In this document: positions 8,432 through 16,027 of the stretch, piece by piece
How positions within the stretch are numbered: the stretch's first letter is position 1
How the letters are laid out: each line of letters begins with the position of its first letter
Origin: Rubellimicrobium sp.
GTDB lineage: Bacteria; Pseudomonadota; Alphaproteobacteria; Rhodobacterales; Rhodobacteraceae
Assembly (NCBI GenBank): GCA_019454835.1
Contig: JACFNP010000032.1
Span: 1 to 38,575, forward strand
Reading direction: 5' to 3'
Length of the DNA stretch: 38,575 bases
The notes under the pieces: generated by a model
What the model was told of the DNA's origin: nothing
What the model saw: only the letters and a program-made list of their open reading frames with translations
The model's database searches: none
Position numbers and translations under genes: made by a program

Positions 8432-9265
8432 TCAGCCCTTCACCGAGCCGCCCGCCATGCCTTCGATGAAGCGGCGTTGCAGCAGGATGAACAGCACGAT
8501 GACGGGCAGGGTCAGAAGCAGGGCGGCGGCCATGATCTCGCCCCAGTCGCTACTGTACTGGCCCGACAGCAGCAGGAACGAGACGACTGCGGTATTGCTG
8601 TCGGCGCGTTGCAGGAAGGTCAGGGCGATGAGAAATTCGTTCCAGGAATAAAGCCCGATGATGAGCGCGACCGTCAGGATGCCGGGCGAGACGATGGGCA
8701 GCATCACGCGCGTGAACACCTGCCACGGCGTCGCTCCGTCGATCAGCGCGGCCTCCTCCAATTCCTTCGGCACGGCCAGGAAATAGGTGCGCAGCAGCAT
8801 GACCGCGAACGGCGACCACAGCGCGGTATAGACGAAGGACACCGCCACGACGCTGTTGACCAGCCCCAGCCGCGCGAAGCCGAAATAGAGCGGGAACAGG
8901 AACAACTGGATCGGTGCGGTGGTGGTGCCGAGCAGATAGAAGGTGAGGATCTTCCACGACCTGATCTTGCGCCGCGCCAGCACATAGGCGGTCAGCGAGC
9001 TGGTGGCACAGACCAGCACGATGGTCAGCCCCGCGAGGGTCGCGGAATTGAGCATGGTGCGCCCGAAACGCGCATCGCTCCACGCGCGGGTGAAATTGTC
9101 CCAGCGGAATGCCTCGGGCCAGGCCAGCGGGTTGGCGACGATCTGCGCCGAGGGCTTCAGCGCATTCAGCAGCAGCAGCGCCAGCGGAAACAGCGTCACC
9201 AGCAGCAGGAAGACCAGCGCCGCATAGGTCAGCACCAGGGTGGCGCGACTTTCGATCAGCTTCAT
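8432..9265 (-). CDS. carbohydrate ABC transporter permease (MalG/UgpE type)
   Basis: This 277-residue inner-membrane protein has six predicted helices. The cytoplasmic EAA loop reads EEAALIDGATPWQVFTRVMLP, the coupling helix that docks on the ATPase. The N-terminus ahead of the first helix (TYAALVFLLLVTLFPLALLL) and the P-loop-like KPSAQIVANP segment fit the MalG half of CUT1 importers. It overlaps the upstream permease gene by four bases (ATGA) and lies 26 bp before the ADP-ribosylglycohydrolase-like gene. Confidence 0.95.
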   Translation of the reverse strand: MKLIESRATLVLTYAALVFLLLVTLFPLALLLLNALKPSAQIVANPLAWPEAFRWDNFTRAWSDARFGRTMLNSATLAGLTIVLVCATSSLTAYVLARRKIRSWKILTFYLLGTTTAPIQLFLFPLYFGFARLGLVNSVVAVSFVYTALWSPFAVMLLRTYFLAVPKELEEAALIDGATPWQVFTRVMLPIVSPGILTVALIIGLYSWNEFLIALTFLQRADSNTAVVSFLLLSGQYSSDWGEIMAAALLLTLPVIVLFILLQRRFIEGMAGGSVKG

Positions 9266-10107
9266 TGCTCGAATTCCCGACCCTGCACGCGGATGTAGAA
9301 TGCGGTCGCCGCCAGCCCGAACACCGAGATGACGACGGCCACCGCCGCCGCCTTGCCGACGGCGAGGTCATAGAACGCGCTGCGATAAGCCAGGGTCGAG
9401 AGCACCTCGCTGGAAAATGCCGGACCGCCCTGCGTGAGAATATAGACGAAATCGAAGACGAGAAACGACCAGATCACCGTCATGATCATCATCAGCGTGA
9501 TCGTGGGCCGGATGCCGGGCAAAAGCACGTAGCGCATCATCTGCCAGAAGCTCGCCCCCTCGATGCGCGCGGATTCGATCTGCTCCTGCGGCACCTGCCG
9601 CAGGGCGGCAAAGAAGATGACGCACAGAAAACCCCACCAGTGCCACAGGTCCACGGTGGCGATGCCGTAAAGCGCGGTCGAGGGCTGGGTCAGCGGATCG
9701 AGCGTCGGGAATCCCATCCGCTGCAACATGCCGTTCACGCCCGAAATCGGGCTGTAGATCATGCCCTGCCACACCCGCGCCAGAACCACCGTCGCAATGA
9801 CCATCGGCAGGAAATAGATCACCTGAAAGAACATCGCCCCGCGCCGGGCCACCAGCAGCATGGTCGCCACGACAAGGCCGATACCGATGGGCACGGTCAG
9901 GAACAGCGCGGTCCAGATGATGTTGTTGCCGAGCGCGGTCCAGAACACCCGGTCACCCCACAGCGCATGAAAATTGGCCATGCCGACGAAGACCGGCGCG
10001 GAAATTCCGTCCCAGCGAAAGAAGGCCAGTGCAACCGTGAAGAGCGCCGGGATCACGATGATGACGGCGTTGATCAGGATGGTCGGCAGAACGAAAAGCC
10101 TGTGCAT
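9262..10107 (-). CDS. carbohydrate ABC transporter permease (MalF/UgpA type)
   Basis: This 281-residue membrane protein forms the other half of the CUT1 translocation pore. The EAA loop is ESARIEGASFWQMMRYVLLP. The first helix begins immediately (LFVLPTILINAVIIVIPALF), with no long N-terminal extension, as in UgpA rather than E. coli MalF. The start is preceded by AGGAG (10112-10116 on the plus strand), which abuts a strong hairpin at 10118-10145. Its end overlaps the next permease by four bases. Confidence 0.95.
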   Translation of the reverse strand: MHRLFVLPTILINAVIIVIPALFTVALAFFRWDGISAPVFVGMANFHALWGDRVFWTALGNNIIWTALFLTVPIGIGLVVATMLLVARRGAMFFQVIYFLPMVIATVVLARVWQGMIYSPISGVNGMLQRMGFPTLDPLTQPSTALYGIATVDLWHWWGFLCVIFFAALRQVPQEQIESARIEGASFWQMMRYVLLPGIRPTITLMMIMTVIWSFLVFDFVYILTQGGPAFSSEVLSTLAYRSAFYDLAVGKAAAVAVVISVFGLAATAFYIRVQGREFEQ

Positions 10108-10117
10108 GGTGTCTCCT

Positions 10118-10145
10118 CGGGGCGGCGGCGCAGCCCCCCGCCCCG
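10118..10145 (-). promoter_or_regulatory. hairpin between binding-protein and permease genes
   Basis: CGGGGCGG (10118-10125) and CCGCCCCG (10138-10145) form a perfect eight-base stem with a 12-base loop in the 54 bp gap. On the minus strand the permease Shine-Dalgarno follows at once. Such intercistronic hairpins commonly protect binding-protein mRNA or partly terminate; no T-run is present. Confidence 0.5.
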
Positions 10146-10161
10146 GATCCTGTGTGGCCGC

Positions 10162-11478
10162 TCAGCGGGCGGGGACGGCGGGAACCTTGCCCTCGCCCAT
10201 CTCCTGCCGGAACGTGTCGTCCAGTTCCTGCAGGTAATCCTCGACCGTGCGGCGCCCGAGCCAGACTTCCTCGATGCCGTTGATGAGGAAGCTGTCGGTT
10301 GCAGGCGGCAGGAAGGTCCAGGTGGTATAGCCGTATTCGTTCTCGGATACCGACTGCGCCAGAACCTGCATGGCCTGCGTGTAGAGCGGCAGCACGCCGT
10401 CACCCAGCGTGACCCCGGAAAGATCGGCAAGCGGCATGTTCCACTCGCCCTGCCAGTCGGTGTTGAGCCTGCTGTAGGCATCGTCACTGAAGACGTAGTC
10501 GATCACCGCCGCAGCACCGCCTGCATTTTGCGAGCTTGCCGCGATGGAGAAGGTCGAGCCGACCCCCAGCGGGAAGATCGGGTCGCCTGCGCCTGCCAGG
10601 CTCGGGAAGCCGACGAACCCGGCCTCGGGGCCGTCCCCGGTAAAATAGGTCGGGATGTTCTCGAACTGCCAGGTGCCCGAGGGCATCATCCCCGCACGCC
10701 CGGCCGCAAGCTCGACCACCATCTGCTCGGTGCTGATCGAGAAATAGTTCGGGCCGAAATAGCCCTTCTGCCACCAGTCGTTCAGCCGGGTGATGGCCGC
10801 GACGAACGGCGCGGCCGTCCAGGGCAGCTCGCCCTTCAGCGCCTTGTAGACGTTCTCGGGTCCGGCAATCGAGTTCAGCGCCAGGCTCACGTAGTGCTCG
10901 TTGTTGCCGCGCCACTGGGCGTTGCCCGAGGCGAAGGGCAGGATACCCGCCTCCAGCATGGCGTCTGCCAGGGTCTCCATCTCCTCGATGGTGGCGGGCG
11001 GGGTCCAGCCGTGTTCGGCCAGAAGGCTCGCGTTGTAGAACAGGCCCAGCGTCTCGTAGGTTTTCGGCAGCGCATAGAGCTTGCCGTCGTAGCGGCCCAT
11101 TTCGAGGAACACCGGCAGGATGCGGTCGTTCCAGCCGAACTGCGCGGCGAAATCGTCAAGCTCGAGCAACTGCCCCGCATGCGCCATCGGCGCGACATAG
11201 GCCGGCCCCGCCGTATAGACGATGTCCGGCCCGGTCCCCGACAGCATGGCGATGCGCAACTGGTTGTCGAGCTGGTCGCCACGGTAGTCGATGGCCAGCG
11301 TCTCGCCCGGATGGGCGGCGTTGAACGGCTCGACGATGTCGCGCGCGATGATGCCCTGCTGCTCGGGCGTCGCGGTCTCGTACCACCACGAGATCGCGCC
11401 GTCGGCACGGGCGATCCGCGCGAAAGGCATCGTGGCACCAAGTGCCGTGCCGGTCATGATGAAAGTGCGTCGTTTCAT
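10162..11478 (-). CDS. sugar ABC transporter substrate-binding protein (family 1)
   Basis: The 438-residue protein is a CUT1-type extracellular solute-binding protein. The N-terminus MKRRTFIMTGTALGATMPFA carries consecutive arginines and a hydrophobic core, compatible with Tat or Sec export; cleavage probably falls after ARA. The mature part shows family features such as ISWWYE near the start and a SGTGPDIVYTAGPAYV segment. It captures the unknown sugar or glycoside in the periplasm. The start follows AAGGAGG, a strong site consistent with high expression. It lies 25 bp downstream of the LacI-family gene, which makes the regulator the first gene of the operon. Confidence 0.94.
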   Translation of the reverse strand: MKRRTFIMTGTALGATMPFARIARADGAISWWYETATPEQQGIIARDIVEPFNAAHPGETLAIDYRGDQLDNQLRIAMLSGTGPDIVYTAGPAYVAPMAHAGQLLELDDFAAQFGWNDRILPVFLEMGRYDGKLYALPKTYETLGLFYNASLLAEHGWTPPATIEEMETLADAMLEAGILPFASGNAQWRGNNEHYVSLALNSIAGPENVYKALKGELPWTAAPFVAAITRLNDWWQKGYFGPNYFSISTEQMVVELAAGRAGMMPSGTWQFENIPTYFTGDGPEAGFVGFPSLAGAGDPIFPLGVGSTFSIAASSQNAGGAAAVIDYVFSDDAYSRLNTDWQGEWNMPLADLSGVTLGDGVLPLYTQAMQVLAQSVSENEYGYTTWTFLPPATDSFLINGIEEVWLGRRTVEDYLQELDDTFRQEMGEGKVPAVPAR

Positions 11479-11503
11479 GTCATCCTCCTTGGATCAAGGT
11501 CGT

Positions 11504-12517
11504 TCAGGTTGACTGCCGCTCGATGAGACTGAACGGCATCTCGAGCGCGACACCCGCACCGTCACGCTCGCCGGACAGTCTCTCGATCAGGATCTTGGCG
11601 GCTCTCTCTCCCATGCGGTCCTGGAACTGGGTAACGGTGGTCAGCGACGGCGTGACCAGCGACGCGGCCGAGATGTCATCAAAGCCGACCACGGCCACAT
11701 CGTCGGGAATGGCGATCCCGCGCTCGCGCAGCCCGCGCATGACCCCGATCGCCATGAGGTCGTTGGCGGCAAAGATCGCATCCGGCGCGAAACCGCTGTC
11801 GAGAATGGCATGGGCCGCCTCGAGCCCGTCCTGCTCGGCAAATGCGGCGCCGGTGACGACATGGGCATCGAGTCCGGCCTGCCGCAACGCCTCGAGGTAG
11901 CCCTCCACCCGCACCGCCTGCGGCCCGCCGACCCCGGCGACCATGGCGATGCGGCGGCGACCGCGGGCGACCAGATGCGCGACCACCTCGCGCGCGGCCG
12001 CCTTGCTGTCGACGAAGATGTCGTCGATGGCGAGACGGCCACCCGTCTTGCGCGAGGATTCGATGCGCACGATGCCGATGGAATTGCGCAGCAGCAGCTC
12101 GAGATCATGGGCGCGCAGGGTGAAGAACACCCCGACGATGCCGTCGATCCGCCCGCGCAGCGCCCATTCGAGCACATGCTGCTCGTTGGCGGCGATGCCG
12201 TCGGTGTTCAGCGTGATGACATCGTAACCCTGCGCCTGTGCGGCCTTCTGCACGCTGCGGATCAGCGCGGGATAGAAGGGGTTGGTGATGTCGGGGATCA
12301 CGCAGGCAATGGTCATCGTGCGCCGCGTCTTGAGCGCACGGGCGACCAGATTCGGAACATAGCCCAGTTCGCTTGCCGCAAGGCGGATACGCGCCACGGT
12401 CTCGTCGGGCAGGGTGCCCGCAGCGCTGCCGCTGAGAACCATGGAAACCGCTGCCTGCGAGACCCCCGCCTGCAGCGCCACATCCTTCTGCGTCACCCGT
12501 CGCTGCACTGTCTCCAC
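11504..12517 (-). CDS. LacI-family transcriptional regulator of the CUT1 operon
   Basis: The 337-residue protein has an N-terminal helix-turn-helix (VTQKDVALQAGVSQAAVSMV, residues 8-27), a hinge helix (PNLVARALKTRR) and a periplasmic-binding-protein-like effector domain. Family landmarks include ITNPFYP, FAANDLMAIGVMRGL and VVGFDD. The GTG at 12517 is used here; a second GTG at 12508 preceded by GGAG is an alternative, and neither has an ideal Shine-Dalgarno. The gene heads the operon and should repress its own promoter through the tandem operators at 12535-12559. The inducer is presumably the imported compound or its hydrolysis product. Confidence 0.94.
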   Translation of the reverse strand: METVQRRVTQKDVALQAGVSQAAVSMVLSGSAAGTLPDETVARIRLAASELGYVPNLVARALKTRRTMTIACVIPDITNPFYPALIRSVQKAAQAQGYDVITLNTDGIAANEQHVLEWALRGRIDGIVGVFFTLRAHDLELLLRNSIGIVRIESSRKTGGRLAIDDIFVDSKAAAREVVAHLVARGRRRIAMVAGVGGPQAVRVEGYLEALRQAGLDAHVVTGAAFAEQDGLEAAHAILDSGFAPDAIFAANDLMAIGVMRGLRERGIAIPDDVAVVGFDDISAASLVTPSLTTVTQFQDRMGERAAKILIERLSGERDGAGVALEMPFSLIERQST

Positions 12518-12534
12518 CGCTGGTCATGCTTCCG

Positions 12535-12559
12535 TTATACGTATCAGTTATACGAATAA
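12535..12559. promoter_or_regulatory. tandem LacI-type operators
   Basis: Two near-palindromes with the central CG typical of LacI-family sites lie 13 bp apart: TTATACGTATCA (12535-12546) and TTATACGAATAA (12548-12559). The second covers the -10 box and the first covers the expected transcription start of the operon. Confidence 0.65.
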
Positions 12560-12582
12560 ACTTAGTTCGGGGATCGTGTCAA
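12554..12582 (-). promoter_or_regulatory. sigma70-like promoter of the CUT1/ADP-ribosylglycohydrolase operon
   Basis: On the minus strand a perfect TTGACA (12577-12582) is followed after 17 bases by TTATTC (12554-12559). Transcription would start near 12547, giving a leader of about 30 bases before the LacI gene. The operators overlap it directly. Confidence 0.7.
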
Positions 12583-12646
12583 CCGGCTCATTGCCGTCCG
12601 TGCCGGGCGGGTCATGACTACCAGACCGCCCCTTGACCTCGCCGGT

Positions 12647-12835
12647 TCAGCAGAACGCGCGCCGTGATCGCGCCCGCAACTGTTCGAACAAAGCCGTCGC
12701 TTCGGCATTGCCCGCTTCGGCGAGCGGACGCAGTTCGCGCAGTGCGATGGCGTAATCGCCGCCGCCATGGGCCGCAACGCCACGACGAAGGCGTTGCGCG
12801 CGGGCGTGATACGACCCGCCGGGCCACCCCTGCAC
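12647..12835 (-). pseudogene. Sel1-repeat protein remnant
   Basis: A short frame contains GDYAIALRELRPLAEAGNA followed by EATALFEQL, which matches the first helices of Sel1/TPR-like repeats (usual form GDYATALRLWRPLAEQGNAEAQ). The match stops after one repeat, there is no signal peptide or convincing start, and the flanking translated sequence is low-complexity. It looks like the remains of a Sel1-repeat gene. The rest of the 12618-12958 gap shows nothing else I can support. Confidence 0.35.
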
Positions 12836-12958
12836 TACCCGGCGTATCCCGCAGCCGGGCGCATATTCCGGCGCCCGCAGCGCTGCGGACAGACAGCCGG
12901 TCAGGGCGGGTCCGCTGAACGCGACCCGCCCCCGGCATCCGACCCGCAGGGCGCGCGA

Positions 12959-13435
12959 TCAGTCGCGGTTCGCGCCCAGGAACCACGCATCCTTGTCCAG
13001 GCTGCGGCTGGCTGCGGTGAACAGGTCGGCGGTGCCTTCGTCGCCGCTCTCGCTGGCGATGCCGATCGCCTCGCGCAGCGATTTGCCGACCGCCTTGAAC
13101 CGGCTCACCAATGCGTCGAGATGGGCGTCGATATCGGTTTCCTCGACCGGATAGGGATCGAGGCCCGATTTCGCGGCCACCTCTTCGGTGGTGCCTCGGG
13201 CAATGCCGCCGAGAATGACCGCGCGCTCGGCGATCTCGTCGCCGATCTCGCGCAGGCGGTCGGCGACATCGTCGAGCAATTCGTGGACCGCAATGAAATT
13301 CACGCCCTTGATGTTCCAATGCGCCTGCTTCACCGCAAGCGTCAGGTCGATCACCTGCGCGAGGCGGTCATTCAGTATCTCGATGCTGCGATTGGCGGCA
13401 TTGTTCTTGAGTCCATCGACAAATGATTCGGGCAT
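12959..13435 (-). CDS. dps: Dps-family DNA-protecting ferritin-like protein
   Basis: The 158-residue protein is a member of the Dps/MrgA family of dodecameric mini-ferritins that oxidise and store iron and shield DNA under stress. Visible ferroxidase residues are in KQAHWNIKGVNFIAVHELLDD (His, Asp) and DRLREIGDEIAERA (Asp, Glu). The length is typical. The ATG at 13435 sits eight bases after GGAG; a GTG two codons upstream is too close to the same site. It is the last of three small stress-type genes on the minus strand, downstream of a DUF1328-like and a csbD-like gene. Regulation by a general stress sigma factor would be usual, but I could not find a confident box. Confidence 0.95.
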   Translation of the reverse strand: MPESFVDGLKNNAANRSIEILNDRLAQVIDLTLAVKQAHWNIKGVNFIAVHELLDDVADRLREIGDEIAERAVILGGIARGTTEEVAAKSGLDPYPVEETDIDAHLDALVSRFKAVGKSLREAIGIASESGDEGTADLFTAASRSLDKDAWFLGANRD

Positions 13436-13481
13436 CTTCACTTCTCCTTTGGTGCGAATGTCCGTGCTGTATTCATTACGC

Positions 13482-13733
13482 CTACATATGAACCGCGGGG
13501 CCGCGCTTCAACCCGACCGCCGGTGCGCCGGGGTCCGTGCCCCGGCCCACCGGGCGGGGGGGTACACGGCGGCAGGCGCAACTGGCGAGACCCCCCCATA
13601 CCCGCAGGAAAAGCGCCCGCGCCCCCCAGATCAGGAATCGCGCCGCTGCCGAGGCCGTGCCTGCCAGCCTTGGCAGGCCGACCAGGCTGGCACCGGCGGC
13701 GATGATTATCAGGATCAGAATGAGTTTGATCAT
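13482..13733 (-). CDS. small membrane protein, DUF1328-like with extended C-terminus
   Basis: This 83-residue frame begins MIKLILILIIIAAGASLVG behind AAGGAG with a seven-base spacer, a good start. The first 50 residues look like the two-helix DUF1328/YtjA family: a hydrophobic helix, a GLPRLAGTASAAARF linker and a second helix LIWGARALFLRVW. Those proteins are usually 50-60 residues and often accompany csbD-type stress genes, as here. The last 30 residues (GLASCACRRVPPRPVGRG and on) are Arg/Pro-rich and unlike the family, so the C-terminus may be a read-through extension or the reading frame may have been altered. The function is unknown. Confidence 0.55.
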   Translation of the reverse strand: MIKLILILIIIAAGASLVGLPRLAGTASAAARFLIWGARALFLRVWGGLASCACRRVPPRPVGRGTDPGAPAVGLKRGPAVHM

Positions 13734-13837
13734 GCGCAATCTCCTTCAGAAAGCGGGCGTCGGCGCAAGCGCCGCGCCGACGCCATGGCCGCCCTGCGAC
13801 CGGGCCGCGCGCAGGCTGCGCCCGGCCCGCGCCGCAA

Positions 13838-14038
13838 TCACGGCTGCGAGTTGATCCAGTCGTCGACATCCTTGCGGACCTGGTCCTTGGCGAGACCGTA
13901 ACGCTCCTGAACAAGGCCCTCGAGCTGGTCGCGGCGCCCGGCAATACGGTCAAGCTCGTCATCGGTGAGTTCGCCCCACTTTTCCTTGACCTTGCCCTTG
14001 AGCTGCTTCCAGTTTCCCTCGACGCGATCCCGGTCCAT
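13838..14038 (-). CDS. CsbD-family stress protein
   Basis: The 66-residue hydrophilic protein matches the CsbD/YjbJ family. It starts MDRDRVEGNWKQLKGKVKEK, then WGELTDDELDRIAGRRDQL, and ends in the conserved helix with a tryptophan (DDWINSQ). Members are abundant under general stress, osmotic shock or stationary phase; their molecular role is unknown. The start follows GAGGAGA with a six-base spacer; an in-frame upstream start lacks a ribosome site. It is the first gene of a minus-strand trio with the DUF1328-like gene and dps. Its leader contains two interleaved inverted repeats (14083-14125). Confidence 0.9.
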   Translation of the reverse strand: MDRDRVEGNWKQLKGKVKEKWGELTDDELDRIAGRRDQLEGLVQERYGLAKDQVRKDVDDWINSQP

Positions 14039-14082
14039 TTCGATTCTCCTCTCGTGATTACAAGTCACCATTCACGGCAGCC

Positions 14083-14125
14083 GGAATTGAAACGGGATTT
14101 CCGACAATTCCATTACCGAAATCCC
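14083..14125. repeat. two interleaved perfect inverted repeats (pseudoknot topology)
   Basis: GGAATTG (14083-14089) pairs with CAATTCC (14105-14111), and GGGATTTC (14094-14101) pairs with GAAATCCC (14118-14125). The order is A-B-A'-B', which as RNA would be an H-type pseudoknot with 7 and 8 bp stems and linkers of 4, 3 and 6 bases. It lies 45-87 bases upstream of the csbD start. Nothing else in the 14039-14380 gap is assignable except the hairpin at 14332. Confidence 0.6.
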
Positions 14126-14331
14126 CTCCCGGCCACACTGAGAATATGGGCAGTCGATATCGCCATCGCAAGGCGCGCGCCCGGATCGGAAATTATCCGC
14201 CGGTTTCGCCTTCCCGCGATCTGCCTGCATCAGGACATATGCAATCTAACGGATATTCCGCAATCCGGTCCGGCAAACCCGCCGTTACCTGATCGCCCGC
14301 CGCATTGTCGCGGCTGCGAAATGTTCCATTC

Positions 14332-14350
14332 GGCTGCGGATTGCGCAGCC
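14332..14350 (-). terminator. hairpin downstream of the ribitol operon, possible terminator
   Basis: GGCTGCG (14332-14338) and CGCAGCC (14344-14350) form a perfect seven-base stem with a five-base loop, 30 bases after the kinase stop codon. No T-run follows on the minus strand, so intrinsic termination is uncertain. Confidence 0.35.
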
Positions 14351-14380
14351 CGCAGACCACCGGCCCGCGCGGCCACGCCG

Positions 14381-16024
14381 TCAGGTCAGTGTGGACCGCA
14401 CCCCGCCCACGCCGCGAAGCTCGCGCGCCAGTGCCTGCAGCCGCGTGAAGGCGGTGTAGCGGCGCGCGTGCAGCGCTGCTGTGGCGCCGCCTGACGGGGT
14501 GATTGCGGTGCCTGCGTGGCTGAGTGCGGCCATCGCTGCGGGCATGTCGGCAAACAGCCCGCCCGCCATGGCGCCGAGGATCGCCGCGCCCAGCAGCACG
14601 GGTTCTTCTGCCGTCGTGGCCAGCACCGGCCTGCCGGTCGTGTCTGCCAGCACCTGCCGCACCAGCGGGCTTTCTCCGGCGCCGCCGGAGATCACGATCT
14701 TCTCGACCGGCGCGCCTGCCTCGGCCTGCGCCTGCAATATCTGCCGCAGCCCGTAGCCGATCCCGCACAGCCCGGCGAGATAGAGCATGGCAAGGCTGTC
14801 GAGATCGCGCTCCATCCCCAGCCCGGCGATCACCGCGCGGGCCTCGGGGTCGGCGTGGGGGGCGCGGTTGCCGAGATATTCGGGCACGACATGCAGGGCG
14901 CCAAGGCGCTGCACCAGCTCCGAAGGCGCCTCGCCCCCGGCCGTCAGCCGCGCGGCAAGGAAATCGGGCAGCGATTGTCCGGCCTCGCGCGCCTGCGCCT
15001 GCGCCTGGGCGCTGGCGGGATGCGACAGCACCAGTTGCTCGATGGCGGCACCGGCGGCGGACTGGCCGCCCTCGTTCACCCACAGGCCCGGCACCATGGC
15101 GGAAAAATAAGGGCCCCAGACGCCGGGCACGAACACCGGCGCGGCGGTCGAGGTCATGGTGCAGGACGAGGTGCCGAACACATAGCCCAAATGGGTCAGC
15201 GGATTGCCCCCGACGCCCACGGTGCCGATACCGCCCGCATGGGCGTCGATCATGCCCGCGCCGACCGGCGTGCCGGGGCGCAGGCCCAGCGTTCGTGCCG
15301 CCTCATCCGTCAGCCCGCTACCCAGCGGCGTGCCCGGATCGACCACCCGCGCACCGATGCGGGCAAAGCCTTCGTCGGCCAGCACGCCAAGGCCGATCCG
15401 GTGGAAATAGCTGTCGTCCCAGCGCCGTTCATGCGCGAGATAGGTCCATTTGCAGGTGACGGTGTTGGTCGAGCGGGCCAGATCGCCGGTGGCCTTCCAG
15501 GTCAGGAAATCCGCCAGATCGAGGAAATGCGCTGCCCCCGCGAACACGTCCGGGCGGTGGCGGGCCAGCCACAGCAGCTTGGGCGTCTCCATCTCGGGCG
15601 AGATCACGCCGCCGACATAGCGCAGCACCGGATGGCCGGTGGCGGTGATCTCCTCGGCCTCGGCCACCGCGCGGTGATCCATCCAGACCACGACATCGCG
15701 GGCCGGGTCGTCGGACGGCCCCACCGGCAGCCCCTGCCCGTCCGGCCCCAGCACTGCCAGCGAGCAGGTGGCGTCGAAGCCGATCCCCGCAATGTCGCCC
15801 GGACCGGCCCCCGCCTGCGCCATGGCGCCGCGCACCGAACGCGCCACCGCGTCCCAGATCTGGGCCGAGGATTGCTCGACCATCGTGCCGGGGCCGCGCC
15901 ACAGCGTCAGGTCCGCCCGCGCGGTGCCCAGCATCGCGCCCCTGCGGTCGAACACGCCCGCCCGCGCGCTGCCAGTGCCGACATCGACGCCGATGATTAG
16001 TGAGGGCGGAACCGGCACCACCAT
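14381..16024 (-). CDS. rbtK: FGGY-family carbohydrate kinase, probable D-ribulokinase
   Basis: The 547-residue protein is an FGGY kinase with actin-like ATPase folds. The phosphate-1 motif DVGTGSARAGVFD is at residues 14-26. IGFDATCSLAVL places the TCSL motif at 86-89, which I recall as characteristic of the D-ribulokinase clade. A C-terminal ATP-binding region follows (ISGGAGESPLVRQVLAD). It would convert D-ribulose to D-ribulose 5-phosphate for the pentose phosphate pathway. The start is 3 bp after the ribitol dehydrogenase stop, so translation is probably coupled. The neighbour, which makes D-ribulose from ribitol, strongly supports the substrate; L-ribulose or another pentulose cannot be excluded from sequence alone. 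Confidence 0.92.
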   Translation of the reverse strand: MVVPVPPSLIIGVDVGTGSARAGVFDRRGAMLGTARADLTLWRGPGTMVEQSSAQIWDAVARSVRGAMAQAGAGPGDIAGIGFDATCSLAVLGPDGQGLPVGPSDDPARDVVVWMDHRAVAEAEEITATGHPVLRYVGGVISPEMETPKLLWLARHRPDVFAGAAHFLDLADFLTWKATGDLARSTNTVTCKWTYLAHERRWDDSYFHRIGLGVLADEGFARIGARVVDPGTPLGSGLTDEAARTLGLRPGTPVGAGMIDAHAGGIGTVGVGGNPLTHLGYVFGTSSCTMTSTAAPVFVPGVWGPYFSAMVPGLWVNEGGQSAAGAAIEQLVLSHPASAQAQAQAREAGQSLPDFLAARLTAGGEAPSELVQRLGALHVVPEYLGNRAPHADPEARAVIAGLGMERDLDSLAMLYLAGLCGIGYGLRQILQAQAEAGAPVEKIVISGGAGESPLVRQVLADTTGRPVLATTAEEPVLLGAAILGAMAGGLFADMPAAMAALSHAGTAITPSGGATAALHARRYTAFTRLQALARELRGVGGVRSTLT

Positions 16025-16027
16025 CGC

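Noticed and set aside
9109-11526. 805-residue open frame on the plus strand over the CUT1 binding-protein and permease genes
   Set aside because: Shadow frame: very rich in Arg, His, Gln and Asp with no domain; the minus-strand genes have strong motifs and ribosome sites.
14041-14140. EcfG-type general stress promoter (GGAAC-N16/17-CGTT) ahead of csbD
   Set aside because: GGAAT and CGTT occur on the minus strand but only 12 bases apart, which does not fit the required spacing.
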